A stretch of 64,000 nt of DNA from SLRI01 sp964460465 (GCA_964460465.1 CAYWSB010000003.1:60122-124121); one strand, 5' to 3'; counted from the first letter of the stretch, positions 1-11,722 are shown. The notes: generated by a model from the sequence alone, not told the origin. A program made the numbers and translations.

Positions 1-66
1 CACAAGGTCGCCGCGGTCGACCACCAGCTTGAGCTCGACCTCTCGATCGGCCGAAGGGGCACGCAC
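1..66 (-). CDS. CYTH-domain protein, N-terminal fragment cut by the window edge
   Basis: Only the first 22 codons are inside the window. They read leftward from a GTG at 64-66, preceded by a strong AGGAGG at 71-76. The peptide contains REVELKLVVD, which matches the ExExK signature that opens CYTH domains (inorganic triphosphatase, class IV adenylate cyclase and thiamine-triphosphatase families). The ExExK residues bind the triphosphate and metal in this family. The full enzyme class, and whether a CHAD domain follows, cannot be seen. An ATG at 70 lies in another frame that gives an arginine-rich peptide, so GTG is preferred. Confidence 0.6.
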   Translation of the reverse strand, partial: MRAPSADREVELKLVVDRGDLV

Positions 67-272
67 GCATCCTCCTGTCGCAGGGTTACCCGCCGTCGTC
101 TTGTTCTTGTCATCGAACTGTCAAAAACGGGCGCGCCGTACCCGCCGATGACCGACTCGCCCCGCGAGCATAACAATAATGGCCTCGCTGATGCAGATCA
201 ATGCGGCGGCATTGCCGTTCCGCCAAGGGAAATGCCATAATGCCTCGGGTCGGCAGGCGGGAGGACGCAGGG

Positions 273-1115
273 ATGACGTTGAAGAATCTGCTGGTGCACG
301 TGGACGACAAGCCGAGCTGCGACAAGCGGCTCGACGCCGCGATCGCCTTGGCCATGGGCTTCGATGCCCATCTCGCGGCCTTGATGCTCGTCGCCGAGCC
401 GCACGTGCCGCCGGCGCTCGGTGTCCACATTCCGGCCGACGTCCTGACCGCCCAGCGCGAGGAGGCCGACCGGCAGGCGGAGGCGGTGCTGGCGAAGGTG
501 CGGGCGCGCGGCGACAAGGCCGGCATCGCCATCGAGACCCGGCGCGAATGGGTGATGGTCGACGATTTCGCCGCCGCCTTCGCCCGCCAGGCCCGGCACG
601 TCGACCTGTCGATCGTCGGGCAGGTCGATCCCGAGGAGGGCGACGTCGATGCCGAGCTCATCGCCGAGGCCGCCTTCATGCAGAGCGGCCGGCCGTGCCT
701 GGTCGTCCCCTATATCGGCGCCCGCACCCTGCCGCCGGCCAGGGTCCTGATCGCCTGGGACGGCTCGCGCGAGGCGGCGCGGGCGGTGGGCGACGCGATG
801 CCGCTGCTCACCCGCGCCGAAAGCGTGACCGTGCTCGTCGTCGATCCCGCCTCGCTCAGGGGCCGGGTCGGCGATCAGCCGGGTGCGGACCTCGCCACCC
901 ATCTCGCCCGGCACGGGATCAAGGCCGAGGTGATGACGACGGCGAGCGGCGGCATCGGCGTCGGCAACGTCATCATCGGGCAGGCCAGCGACAGCGGCGC
1001 CGATCTGGTCGTCATGGGCGGCTACGGCCACTCCCGGCTGCGCGAGCTGGTGCTCGGTGGGGCCACGCAGAGCATGCTCGACCACATGCCCGTCCCGGCG
1101 CTGCTGGCGCACTGA
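273..1115 (+). CDS. Universal stress protein, tandem UspA-type
   Basis: The 280-residue product fits two Usp folds in series. The first half starts MTLKNLLVHVDD. The second starts near ARVLIAWDGSREAARAV and ends with the nucleotide-binding pattern GGYGHSRLRELVLGGAT (about residues 249-265), of the G-2x-G-9x-G(S/T) type of ATP-binding Usps. Such proteins are cytoplasmic and help cells through starvation or oxidative stress; the exact role is not deducible. ATG 273 is chosen because GGGAGG lies 8 bases upstream and the residues before it (from 201) do not look like Usp. The gene stands alone, divergent from the CYTH gene across about 200 bases. A 7-bp hairpin (1133-1139 with 1147-1153) follows the stop but lacks a T run. 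Confidence 0.9.
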   Translation: MTLKNLLVHVDDKPSCDKRLDAAIALAMGFDAHLAALMLVAEPHVPPALGVHIPADVLTAQREEADRQAEAVLAKVRARGDKAGIAIETRREWVMVDDFAAAFARQARHVDLSIVGQVDPEEGDVDAELIAEAAFMQSGRPCLVVPYIGARTLPPARVLIAWDGSREAARAVGDAMPLLTRAESVTVLVVDPASLRGRVGDQPGADLATHLARHGIKAEVMTTASGGIGVGNVIIGQASDSGADLVVMGGYGHSRLRELVLGGATQSMLDHMPVPALLAH

Positions 1116-1227
1116 GCCGCACCGGGTGCCGGCGCCGGGAACCTTGCCCGGCGTCGCCGGTTGAGACTATCGGGTCGGTCGAGGCCCGGTCTGGCACACA
1201 ACGAGACGACGAGGAAAGGAACCGCCG

Positions 1228-1554
1228 ATGGCGCCGCGCAATGACGATTCCGCCAAGGACACCGACACCGGCCGGCTCGAGGCCGACATCGAGCAGCTCA
1301 AGGCCGATCTCAAGCGGCTGAACGAGACGCTGGTCGGCCTCGGCCGCGACAGCCTGGACGCGGTGCAGACCGAGAGTGCCGTGCGGCTCGAGGCGTTGCG
1401 CAAGGAGGCCGACGCCATCGCCCGGCGGCTGAAGAGCAAGGGGCAGAACCAGTACGAGGCGATCGAGGCGCAGGTCCAGGAGAAGCCGCTGCTGGCGCTC
1501 CTCGCGGCGTTCGGGCTCGGGCTGATCATCTCCCGCCTCATCGACCGTCGCTGA
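1228..1554 (+). CDS. Small C-terminally membrane-anchored protein, DUF883/ElaB-YqjD-like
   Basis: The protein has 108 residues. Residues 1-80 are hydrophilic and rich in Asp, Glu, Lys and Leu, predicted to be a long amphipathic helix or coiled coil. One hydrophobic segment (LLALLAAFGLGLIISRLI) precedes the terminal DRR. This is the layout of ElaB/YqjD-type proteins, which anchor in the inner membrane by the C-terminus and have been linked to ribosome binding in stationary phase. Similarity is by layout, so the family name is tentative. An AAAGGA sits at a good distance before the ATG. It ends 10 bases before the next gene and the two probably form an operon. Confidence 0.75.
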   Translation: MAPRNDDSAKDTDTGRLEADIEQLKADLKRLNETLVGLGRDSLDAVQTESAVRLEALRKEADAIARRLKSKGQNQYEAIEAQVQEKPLLALLAAFGLGLIISRLIDRR

Positions 1555-1564
1555 GCCCCTGGCG

Positions 1565-2044
1565 ATGCTGCCGGAGGCGGCACAGCTCGCCCGTCTGCTG
1601 CTGGCCGCGACGGACAAGTCCTATCTGAAGCAGAAGGCCAGATCGACCCTGGTCACCGCCGAGGCGTGGCTGATCGTCGGCGTGATGGCGGCGGTTGCGC
1701 TGGTCTTCTTCCTGATCGCCGCGTTCATGGGGTTGAAGGAGGTCCTGCCGGGCTGGGCGGCGGCCCTGATCGTGGGCCTGATCGCCGCCCTCGTCGCCGG
1801 CATCGCGTTCCTGGTCGCGCGCCGGCAGAGCCGCGAGGTGCCGCTGCCGCGCAATACGCTCGTCGAGGATTTCGCCGAGCGTCCCGAGGATGCTGCGGCG
1901 GCCGTGCTCGGCCCGTTGATCGACGAGGCCGTCAAGGCGACCCGCGAGCGGCCGGGCGAGACCATGATGCTGGCCGTCGCCGCCGGCATGCTGGCCGGCC
2001 GCCTGTTCCGCCGCGACAGCCTCCTGGGCCGCGGCAGGCGGTGA
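1565..2044 (+). CDS. Two-TM membrane protein of the phage-holin-like DUF1469 type
   Basis: The 159-residue protein has a short N-terminal helix, two adjacent membrane segments (about residues 37-57 and 62-83), then a polar region. A second weakly hydrophobic stretch near the end contains RPGETMMLAVAAGMLAGRL. DUF883-like and DUF1469-like proteins often lie side by side in proteobacteria, and here the gap is only 10 bases, which supports both calls. The function of this family is unknown; the holin label reflects topology and implies no lysis role. The repeated RPGETMMLAVAAG motif resembles the hydrophobic anchor of the DUF883 neighbour. Confidence 0.7.
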   Translation: MLPEAAQLARLLLAATDKSYLKQKARSTLVTAEAWLIVGVMAAVALVFFLIAAFMGLKEVLPGWAAALIVGLIAALVAGIAFLVARRQSREVPLPRNTLVEDFAERPEDAAAAVLGPLIDEAVKATRERPGETMMLAVAAGMLAGRLFRRDSLLGRGRR

Positions 2045-2051
2045 GCCGGGC

Positions 2052-2705
2052 TCAGAGCCCGACCTCCTCGTGGTCGATGCGCTCGGCCTCGGCCCCGGCC
2101 AGCGCCGCCCACTCGCGCATCGCGGCTGAGCCGAGCACCGTCGCCTGGTAGGCGCGCAAGGGTTCGGGCAGCTCGACGCCGTAGGTGCGAAAGCGCGACG
2201 CCACCGGCGCATACATGGCGTCGGCAGCGGAGAACGCGCCGAACAGCCAGGGGCCGCCGGCCCCGAAGCGCTGCCGGGCCTCGCTCCAGATCGCCATGAT
2301 CCGGGCGATGTCGGCGGCGGCAGCCGGGCTCGCCGGCACCCTGCGCCCGACCGCCCGGATGTTCATCGGCAGCTCGTTGCGCAGGGCCTGAAAGCCGCTG
2401 TGCATCTCGAACGCCACCGACCGGGCCATGCCGCGGGCCACCGGCTCCGAGGGCCAGAGCCCCGGCTGCCGCTCGGCCAGGTGCTCGATGATGGCGAGCG
2501 AGTCCCAGACCGTGACGGCGCCCTCGATCAGCACCGGCACCCGCCCGGCCGGCGAGAACGTGCGAATGCGCTCGGCCGTGTCGGGCCGGTCGAGGGCGAT
2601 CCGCTCGAGCCGGAACGGCAGGCCCAGATGCCTCAGCACCAGCCAGGGGCGGAGCGACCAGGAGGAGTAGTTGTGGTTGCCGATGACGAGCAGACGGTCG
2701 GACAT
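2052..2705 (-). CDS. Glutathione S-transferase family protein
   Basis: The protein has 217 residues, the usual GST length. The N-terminal thioredoxin-like domain starts MSDRLLVIGNHNYSSWSLRPW and carries a Tyr-Ser-Ser-Trp-Ser run (residues 13-17), where the glutathione-activating residue is expected. AGRVPVLIEGAVTVWDSLAI is the cis-Pro/Ser glutathione-binding stretch (VPVL, then DSLAI). The C-terminal part is an alpha-helical domain. The YSSWS start is typical of a bacterial GST group that includes maleylacetoacetate-isomerase-like and YfcF-like enzymes; the substrate is unknown. It converges with the DUF1469-like gene 7 bases away and diverges from the L,D-transpeptidase gene. Confidence 0.88.
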   Translation of the reverse strand: MSDRLLVIGNHNYSSWSLRPWLVLRHLGLPFRLERIALDRPDTAERIRTFSPAGRVPVLIEGAVTVWDSLAIIEHLAERQPGLWPSEPVARGMARSVAFEMHSGFQALRNELPMNIRAVGRRVPASPAAAADIARIMAIWSEARQRFGAGGPWLFGAFSAADAMYAPVASRFRTYGVELPEPLRAYQATVLGSAAMREWAALAGAEAERIDHEEVGL

Positions 2706-2823
2706 GGCAAGTCTCCAGCAGCCGGGATCGAGACACCGTGATGCGCCCCATCAAGCCTCGGGGCTGGTCCTTCGGCAAACGAAGTCTCATGATGCGGTCC
2801 ATCACGAACGCTTATGGACAACA

Positions 2824-4509
2824 ATGCGCCTCATCGCCTCAGCCATTCTCCTCGCCTGGATCGTCGCCGCGCCGACGGCCGTCGTCGCGCAGACGGCCGA
2901 GCGCGAGATCCAGCGTCAGGTCGCGACGCCGGCGACGGCCGCCGTTCCCGCGGTCGCCGGCCAGCCGATCGCCGCCCGCGAGCTGCTCGCCGAGTTCTAC
3001 GCCCGCCGCGGCTTCCGGCCCGCCTGGACGACGGCCGGGGACGTGGCGGACCTGCTGGCAGCGATCGAGGACAGCGTGCTCGACGGCCTGCGGCCGGAGG
3101 ATTTCCACGTCGCGACGGTGCGTCGGCTGGCCGCCGATCCGGACTTCGAGGCGGCGCCGGCCGATGCCGTCGCGGCGCGCGACATGCTGCTGACCGACGC
3201 CCTCGCCCGGCTGCTCTATCAGCTCCACTACGGCAAGGTGGATCCGCGGCACCTCGATCCGCACTGGAATCTCGGGCGGCCGGCGCTGGATGGCGACGTG
3301 TTGTGGATCGTCGCGGATGCGCTCGCCAAGCACGACGTGGCCGGCATGGTCGACCGGACGCGGCTGCAGCATCCAGCATACCGGATGCTGCGCCACGGCC
3401 TCGCCCGCTACCGGGCGATCGAGGCGGCCGGCGGCTGGGGCCGGCTGCCGCCCGGGCCGCCGCTCAAGCCCGGCACCACCGACCCGGCCGTGCCGGTCCT
3501 GCGCGAGCGGCTGATGGCGACGGGCGATCTCGACCAGCCGCCGGCCGGCCCCGCCGAGCTGTACGGCGAGGTCGAGGCGGCGGCCGTGCGGCGGTTCCAG
3601 GCGCGGCACGGGCTCGCGGTCGACGGTGTGGTCGGGCCCGCCACCCGGGCGGCGCTGAACGTCCCGGTCGGCCGGCGCATCGACCAGATCCGGGTCAATC
3701 TCGAGCGCGCCCGCTGGGTGCTCCGGCTGGTCCACGACGACGTGATCGACGTCGACATCGCCGGGTTCTCGGTCGAGCGGCGGCGCGGCGGCCAGACCGT
3801 CTGGCAGAGCCGGGCCATCGTCGGCCAGCCCTTCCGCCAGACGCCGGTGTTCGCCGACGAGATCGAGTACATCGTCTTCAACCCGACCTGGACCGTCCCG
3901 CGCAGCATTCTGGTAAAGGACATCCTGCCGCGGATCCGGCGCAACCCGGCCTATCTGGCCGAGCAGGGCTACGACGTGCTGGACGGGCTCGGCCAGCAGG
4001 TGCCGCTGGAGGCCGCGACCCGTGCCGCCCTCGACGGCGGCGGCTTCCCCTGGACCCTGGTCCAGCGCCCCGGGCCGCTGAACGCGCTCGGCCGCATCAA
4101 GTTCATGTTCCCCAACCAGTTCGCGGTCTATCTGCACGACACGCCGAGCCGCGAGCTGTTCGCCCAGGCCGCCCGCTCGTTCTCGAGCGGCTGCATCCGG
4201 GTGCAGGATGCCATGGGGCTGGCCGAGCTGCTGCTCGAGCGCAACCCGGGGTGGGACCACGCCCGGATCGAGGCGGCGATCGCGGCCGGCGAGACCCGGA
4301 CGGTGTTCCTGCAGCGGCGCATGCCGGTGCGGCTGTTGTACCGGACTGCCGATGCCCGGGCCGATGGCACGATCCTCTTTCGCGACGACATCTACAACCG
4401 CGACGGCCCGCTCCTGGCCGCCCTCGACCAGCCCTTCCGGCCGGTCTTCCCGGCCCCGGCGGCGCCGCCCATGAGCCGCGTCGACGATCCGACGCGCACC
4501 GACGGCTGA
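2824..4509 (+). CDS. L,D-transpeptidase, YcbB/LdtD type
   Basis: The 561-residue product starts with a signal peptide (MRLIASAILLAWIVAAPTAV, cut near VVAQ). Next come a helical YcbB-type scaffold, a peptidoglycan-binding repeat (EVEAAAVRRFQARHGLAVDG, about residues 243-275) and a YkuD catalytic domain. The catalytic motif is RSFSSGCIRVQDA with Cys457, and the upstream histidine is in VYLHDTPSRELF. Enzymes of this class form 3-3 (DAP-DAP) cross-links in the periplasm. The ATG at 2824 is used because it opens the signal peptide directly; in-frame codons further upstream overlap the divergent GST promoter region. The length and domain order are those of full-length LdtD homologues. Confidence 0.93.
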   Translation: MRLIASAILLAWIVAAPTAVVAQTAEREIQRQVATPATAAVPAVAGQPIAARELLAEFYARRGFRPAWTTAGDVADLLAAIEDSVLDGLRPEDFHVATVRRLAADPDFEAAPADAVAARDMLLTDALARLLYQLHYGKVDPRHLDPHWNLGRPALDGDVLWIVADALAKHDVAGMVDRTRLQHPAYRMLRHGLARYRAIEAAGGWGRLPPGPPLKPGTTDPAVPVLRERLMATGDLDQPPAGPAELYGEVEAAAVRRFQARHGLAVDGVVGPATRAALNVPVGRRIDQIRVNLERARWVLRLVHDDVIDVDIAGFSVERRRGGQTVWQSRAIVGQPFRQTPVFADEIEYIVFNPTWTVPRSILVKDILPRIRRNPAYLAEQGYDVLDGLGQQVPLEAATRAALDGGGFPWTLVQRPGPLNALGRIKFMFPNQFAVYLHDTPSRELFAQAARSFSSGCIRVQDAMGLAELLLERNPGWDHARIEAAIAAGETRTVFLQRRMPVRLLYRTADARADGTILFRDDIYNRDGPLLAALDQPFRPVFPAPAAPPMSRVDDPTRTDG

Positions 4510-4515
4510 GCCGCG

Positions 4516-4914
4516 TCAGCGCCAGAGCAGGACGAGGTTGGCGAGTGCTGCGGTGACCAGGACCGTGAAGGTCAGCACCATCCCGCCCTGGCGCCTGGAG
4601 TAGACCTCGGCGGGGTTGCTGATGCCGTAGGCGTGCAGCGCCCGGCCGACGAGGAGGGCTGCCCCCAGGAGATGCAGGAGCCAGGGCCAAGCGCCCTGCA
4701 GCTCGGCGAGGAGCAAAAGGACGACGGTGAGCGGCACGTACTCGGCGAAGTTGGCATGCGCGCGGATGGCCCGCTCGAGCCGCGCATCGCCGCCGCTGCC
4801 GATCGCGGTCTTGGTGCGGTAGCGGGCGCGGATCACCAGGACCGCGAGGGCGACGTAGAGCAGCGCCAAGAGGGCGGCCCAGAGGGGCGTCGCCGCGGCG
4901 GCAATACCGCTCAA
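4516..4914 (-). CDS. MAPEG family membrane protein
   Basis: The 132-residue product has four membrane helices (about residues 8-28, 58-74, 77-95 and 110-130). The motif RAHANFAEYVPLTVVLL fits the MAPEG family (microsomal glutathione transferase/eicosanoid-synthesis type, bacterial YecN-like branch), where the conserved E-x-x-P lies in helix 2. The substrate of bacterial members is mostly unknown. Its ATG overlaps the SDR stop by four bases (ATGA), so it is translationally coupled to the operon that starts at radA. It converges with the L,D-transpeptidase gene, 6 bases away. Confidence 0.85.
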   Translation of the reverse strand: MSGIAAAATPLWAALLALLYVALAVLVIRARYRTKTAIGSGGDARLERAIRAHANFAEYVPLTVVLLLLAELQGAWPWLLHLLGAALLVGRALHAYGISNPAEVYSRRQGGMVLTFTVLVTAALANLVLLWR

Positions 4915-5621
4915 AGGTCGATGATCTCGGCATCGGGCAGGTCGCCCGTCGCCAGCAGGGCCAGGAGCCGCGCGGCCGCGGTCTCGGGCGGCAGTTGCCG
5001 CGCCTCGGGCTCGCCCGGATAGGCGGTCTTGCGCAGCACGGTCGCCATGGGCGGCGGTGCGACCAGGCGCACGGCGATGCGGCTGCTGCGGTTCTCCGCC
5101 GCGTAGGCGAGCACGATGGCCTCCATCGCCTGCTTGCCCGCCGCATAGGCCGAGACGAAGGCCCTGCCGCGCGCCGCCAGCCGGTCGGTGAGGAACAAGG
5201 CCCGGCCGGCCGGGGCGACCTGGAGCAGCGGATCGACCGTCGCGATCAGCGTCTGGGCGGCAAGCGCGTCGACCGTCAGCGTCTCGCGCAGCATCGCGGG
5301 GTCGATATGCGCCACCGGCATCAGCTTGCCGAGCACCGCAGCGCAGTGGATCACGGCGTCGAGCCGTCCGAACCGGGCATGGATCGAGGGCCCGATCGGC
5401 AGGATCTTCTCGGGCTCGGCGAGGTCGAGCGGCAGCAGCGTGACGTGCCCGCCCGCGGCCCTGACCGCGTCGTCGAGCGCCTCGAGCTTGCGCCGCTTGC
5501 GGCTGGTCGCGACCACCGTGGCGCCGGCGGCCGCCAACGCCAGGGCGGTGGCCCGTCCCAGCCCGTCGCCGGCGCCGGTGACCAGCACCACCCGATCCGC
5601 GAGCGTCCAGCCTTCGGCCAT
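4911..5621 (-). CDS. SDR family oxidoreductase, YciK-like, with altered catalytic serine
   Basis: The 236-residue protein has a Rossmann fold with an NAD(P)-binding glycine motif VTGAGDGLGRATALALA at the N-terminus and the active-site pair Tyr-Ala-Ala-Gly-Lys (in VSAYAAGKQAMEA). The catalytic serine that SDRs usually carry about 13 residues before the Tyr is replaced: the segment reads LFLTDRLAARGRAFVSAY, with Asp at -13 and Thr at -14. The enzyme may therefore be of low activity, or use the Thr. An SDR gene right after purF is common in alphaproteobacteria. Here 4 bases separate it from purF, and it overlaps the MAPEG gene by ATGA. The substrate is unknown. Confidence 0.87.
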   Translation of the reverse strand: MAEGWTLADRVVLVTGAGDGLGRATALALAAAGATVVATSRKRRKLEALDDAVRAAGGHVTLLPLDLAEPEKILPIGPSIHARFGRLDAVIHCAAVLGKLMPVAHIDPAMLRETLTVDALAAQTLIATVDPLLQVAPAGRALFLTDRLAARGRAFVSAYAAGKQAMEAIVLAYAAENRSSRIAVRLVAPPPMATVLRKTAYPGEPEARQLPPETAAARLLALLATGDLPDAEIIDL

Positions 5622-5625
5622 GGTC

Positions 5626-7094
<1,469 letters not shown>

Positions 7095-7098
<4 letters not shown>

Positions 7099-7738
7099 TC
7101 GACCCGCCCGCGGATCAGCTCGTCCATCCGCTCGCGCGCGCGGTCGGCATAGCCGAGGCTCTCGGCGGTGCTCTGCCCGGCCTCGCGGATGCGCCGCGCC
7201 CGCTCCGCCGCGTCGAGAGCGGCCTCGCTCGCCGCCTCCCTCGAGGCATCGAGGATGCCGGGCGGCAGGAACTGGGCGATCCAGTTCGCCCCCTGCTCGA
7301 CCGGCGGCTGCAGCATGGCGGTCTTGACCCAGTCCGGATGCTGCTCCTTGGCGACGATCACCGAGCCCACGAGATAGGCGCCGCAGACGATCAGCGCCCC
7401 GCGGGCGAAGCCGAAACCGAGCCCCAAAAGCTTGTCGACCGGGCCGAGCGCGCTCGACGCCACCGCCCGGGCGATGATCCCGGTGACGATCTTGAGTGCC
7501 ATGAACGGCACGAAGAAGACGACGGCCAGGGTCGCGGCATCGGTCAACAGCTCGTTGCCCAGGGCCTCCAGCAGCATCGGCCGGACCGGCTGGAAGGCGT
7601 AGACGGCGGCGACGATGGCGCCGATCCAGCTCATGAGGCCGAAGGCCTCGCGCACGGCGCCGCGGCTCAGCGCCAGCAGCGTGGAGAGCAGCACGATGCC
7701 GCCGACGATCAGATCGAACAGGGTGACCGGAAGATCGC

Positions 7739-7742
<4 letters not shown>
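7095..7742 (-). CDS. cvpA: CvpA family membrane protein
   Basis: The 215-residue product has an N-terminal hydrophobic half with about four membrane segments (starting TLFDLIVGGIVLLSTLLAL) and a polar, helical C-terminal tail. CvpA is an inner-membrane protein first found through colicin V production and later linked to envelope stress and bile tolerance. Its molecular role is not settled. The position between radA and purF, with four-base ATGA overlaps on both sides (7739-7742 and 7095-7098), is the classic proteobacterial cvpA-purF arrangement and supports the call more than the weakly conserved sequence does. Confidence 0.93.
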
Positions 7743-9139
<1,397 letters not shown>

Positions 9140-9227
9140 GCTTCCCTTTTGCCGATCGCCCTGGCGCCGATCGCACCCGGAAGGGATAGGCCGGCGTGGT
9201 CGGCTTGGCCAGTGCTGCCGGCGTCCT

Positions 9228-10340
9228 TCAGCCCGGCGCCGGCGCGAGCCCGAGCGGCCCGATGCCGTCGAAGAGGCCGAGCTGGGTCGTGCTGCCCGGC
9301 GGCACGAACAGGTCGCTGCGCAGGGCGAGGCTGCGGCGCACCAGTCCCAGCCGCGCGGCCGCCCGCTCGAAGCGGCGGCGGATGAGCTCGGCCACCGGCC
9401 CCTGGCCGCGCATCCGGCTGCCGAAGTCGGGATCGTTGAGCCGGCCGTCGCGGCACTGGCGGACGAGCGAGAGCACCTTGCCCCTGCGCGCCGGGTAGTG
9501 GGTCTCGAGCCAGGTCTCGAACAGCTCCTTCACGTCGTAGGGCAGGCGCAGCAGGATCCAGCTCGCCGCCGTGGCCCCGGCGCCGGCGGCGGCTTCCAGG
9601 ATGCGCTCGAGCTCGTGGTCGGTGAGGCCCGGGATCACCGGGGCGAGGCTCAGCGCCACCGGCACGCCGGCCGCCGAGAGCTCGCGCATGGTCGAGAGCC
9701 GCCGGTGCGGCGCCGCCGCCCGCGGCTCCAGCCGGCGGGCGAGCTCAGGATCGAGCGTGGTGACGGAGAGCGCGACGCTGGCCAGCCCGTCCTGGGCCAT
9801 CGGCACGAGGAGGTCGAGGTCGCGGAGCACCGCCGCCGACTTGGTGACGATGCTCACCGGATGGCGGGTCAGGGCGAGGACCTCGAGGATCCGCCGGGTC
9901 ACCTGCAGCCGCCGCTCGACCGGCTGGTAGGGATCGGTGTTGCTGCCGAGCGCCAGCGGCGCCGGCACGTAGCCCGGCCGCGCCAGTGCCTCCTTGAGCA
10001 GCTCCGCGGCGTCGTGCTTGATGAACAGCGTGGTCTCGAAATCCAGGCCCGAGGAGTAGCCCAGATAGTGATGCGACGGTCGGGCATAGCAGTAGACGCA
10101 GCCGTGCTCGCAGCCGCGATAGGGGTTGATCGACCGGTCGAAGGGGATGTCCGGCGAGCTGTTCCTGGCGATGATCGTGCGGCTGGTGTCGGCCAAGAGC
10201 TCGGTCTTCGGCGGTGGTGCCGCGAGCAGGGCCTCGAGCGTGCCCCAGCCGTCGTCCACCGGCTCGCGCGCCTGCCGCTCGAACCGGCCGGCCGGGTTCA
10301 GCCCCGCCCCACGGCCCTTGGTCGCCCGCGTGATCTGCAT
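9228..10340 (-). CDS. Radical SAM protein, PA0069 family (SplB-like)
   Basis: The 370-residue protein has the radical SAM cluster motif CxxxCxxC in YRGCEHGCVYCYARPSH, followed by an Elp3-type barrel. The surroundings (SINPYRGCEHGC, YPTRPS-like CYARPSHHYLGY and VSIVTKSAAVLRDLDLL) match the PA0069 group, relatives of spore photoproduct lyase widespread in proteobacteria. These reduce S-adenosylmethionine with a [4Fe-4S] cluster to make a radical; the substrate is unknown. The ATG is preceded by GGAGGCAGG. The gene is divergent from the acyltransferase across a less GC-rich spacer and ends about 90 bases before radA begins. Confidence 0.88.
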   Translation of the reverse strand: MQITRATKGRGAGLNPAGRFERQAREPVDDGWGTLEALLAAPPPKTELLADTSRTIIARNSSPDIPFDRSINPYRGCEHGCVYCYARPSHHYLGYSSGLDFETTLFIKHDAAELLKEALARPGYVPAPLALGSNTDPYQPVERRLQVTRRILEVLALTRHPVSIVTKSAAVLRDLDLLVPMAQDGLASVALSVTTLDPELARRLEPRAAAPHRRLSTMRELSAAGVPVALSLAPVIPGLTDHELERILEAAAGAGATAASWILLRLPYDVKELFETWLETHYPARRGKVLSLVRQCRDGRLNDPDFGSRMRGQGPVAELIRRRFERAAARLGLVRRSLALRSDLFVPPGSTTQLGLFDGIGPLGLAPAPG

Positions 10341-10537
10341 GTCCTGCCTCCGACTGCCTGCCGCTGCGGTTTTCGAGGAACGTTAAGGGAACATTAGGCG
10401 AATACCGTTAGAACGTCCAGTGCGACGAACGACGATGGAGACGGTTCGATGCGAGACCGGGCGGAGGCGCGGCGGCACCGCTTGCGGCGGATGGCGGCGG
10501 ACGGGTGCGCGGGCCGCGCCGTCCCGGGCCGCGGCTG

Positions 10538-11722
10538 ATGGGTAGCCTGCGCCTGATCCTCGCCCTCCTGGTGGTCTACTTCCACGCCCAGGCGTTCACC
10601 GTCTACAGCCAGGGCGGAGCACCGTTCGCCACGTTCCTGCCGGTGCCGGACGGGCGCAGTGCCGTGCAGATGTTCTACCTCATCTCGGGGTTCTACATGG
10701 CGCTCGTGCTGAACACGAAGTACCGCACGGCCGACGCCAACTGGACCTTCTACACCAACCGCTTCCTCCGGCTCTGGCCGGCTGCGGTCATCGTCAACCT
10801 GCTCGTCGTCCTGAGCTTCCTCGCGATCGGCGAGGTCCGCCTCTTCGGCCTGACCGAGGGGATCGGCGCGTTCCTCGCCCGGCTCGGCGCGCTCGACGGC
10901 GGCGCGCTCGTCTTTCTCGCCTTCACCAACCTCTTCGTGGTGGGCCAGGACCTGCTCTGGTTCCTCGGCTTCGCGCCGGGCGGGGTCGGCTTCGCCCCCT
11001 TCGGCAGCGCGGGCCACAACGGCTCCGCCCTGTCGCTCAACCACCCGCTGTTCACGGTGGCGATCGAGGCCGTCTACTACGCGCTCTCGCCGTTCGTGCT
11101 GCGCCGCGGCTGGCGGGCGGCGGCGGGCTTCGTGGCCCTGGGCGCGCTCTACCACGCCCTGGTCTTCGTCACCGGGGCGTCGAACCTGATCTGGGGCTAC
11201 CACTTCGTCGCCTCGGCGGCCTATTTCTACTTCATGGGTGCCTGCGCCTATCACCTCTATCGCTGGCTCGAGCAGGCGCCGGTCCGCCGCCGGCTGACGG
11301 CCCGTCCGGCGCTGGCCTGGAGCTTCGCCGTCGGCGGTCTCCTGCTCCTCTTGCCGATCTACTGGCTGATGCCGCGCAACACGCTGTTCATGGCGCCGGT
11401 GCTGGCGCTGGTCGTCCCGGTCCTGTTCACCCTGACGCGCCAGCGCCGGGCGGACCGGATGGTCGGCGAGCTGTCGTTCGGCGTCTACCTCGCGCACTAC
11501 CCGATCCTCCTGCTGCTCGGGCCGCTGGTCGGGCCGCTCGGCCTCTGGCTCTGGACCAGCGCGCTCTCGCTCGCCGCCGCCCTGCTGCTCTACTGGCTGG
11601 TCGAGCAGCCGATCGACCGCTGGCGGCAGCGGCGGGCGGTGGCCGCCGCGACCGGGTCGGCGACGGCCGCGACCGGTGCGGCCTGGCGTGGTCCCGGCCG
11701 CGCCACCGCCGGCGGCGGCTGA
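10538..11722 (+). CDS. Acyltransferase family 3 membrane protein (OafA/YrhL-like)
   Basis: The protein has about 394 residues and ten or so hydrophobic segments. It starts LRLILALLVVYFHAQAFTVY, where the His in the first helix is the conserved active-site histidine of acyltransferase-3 proteins. A later RFLRLWPA (the conserved R-x-x-R-L-x-P element) and VYLAHYPILLLLGPL near the end also fit. These inner-membrane enzymes put acetyl or other acyl groups on surface sugars such as O-antigen, Nod factor or exopolysaccharide. No glycan gene cluster is adjacent, so the acceptor is unknown. An in-frame GTG at 10505 is an alternative start; neither start has a convincing ribosome site. The Ala-rich C-terminus is odd. 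Confidence 0.83.
   Translation: MGSLRLILALLVVYFHAQAFTVYSQGGAPFATFLPVPDGRSAVQMFYLISGFYMALVLNTKYRTADANWTFYTNRFLRLWPAAVIVNLLVVLSFLAIGEVRLFGLTEGIGAFLARLGALDGGALVFLAFTNLFVVGQDLLWFLGFAPGGVGFAPFGSAGHNGSALSLNHPLFTVAIEAVYYALSPFVLRRGWRAAAGFVALGALYHALVFVTGASNLIWGYHFVASAAYFYFMGACAYHLYRWLEQAPVRRRLTARPALAWSFAVGGLLLLLPIYWLMPRNTLFMAPVLALVVPVLFTLTRQRRADRMVGELSFGVYLAHYPILLLLGPLVGPLGLWLWTSALSLAAALLLYWLVEQPIDRWRQRRAVAAATGSATAATGAAWRGPGRATAGGG

Noticed and set aside
1133..1153. Seven-bp hairpin after the universal stress gene as a terminator
   Set aside because: GC stem without a T run, and such stems are frequent at this base composition; kept only as a remark in the gene entry.
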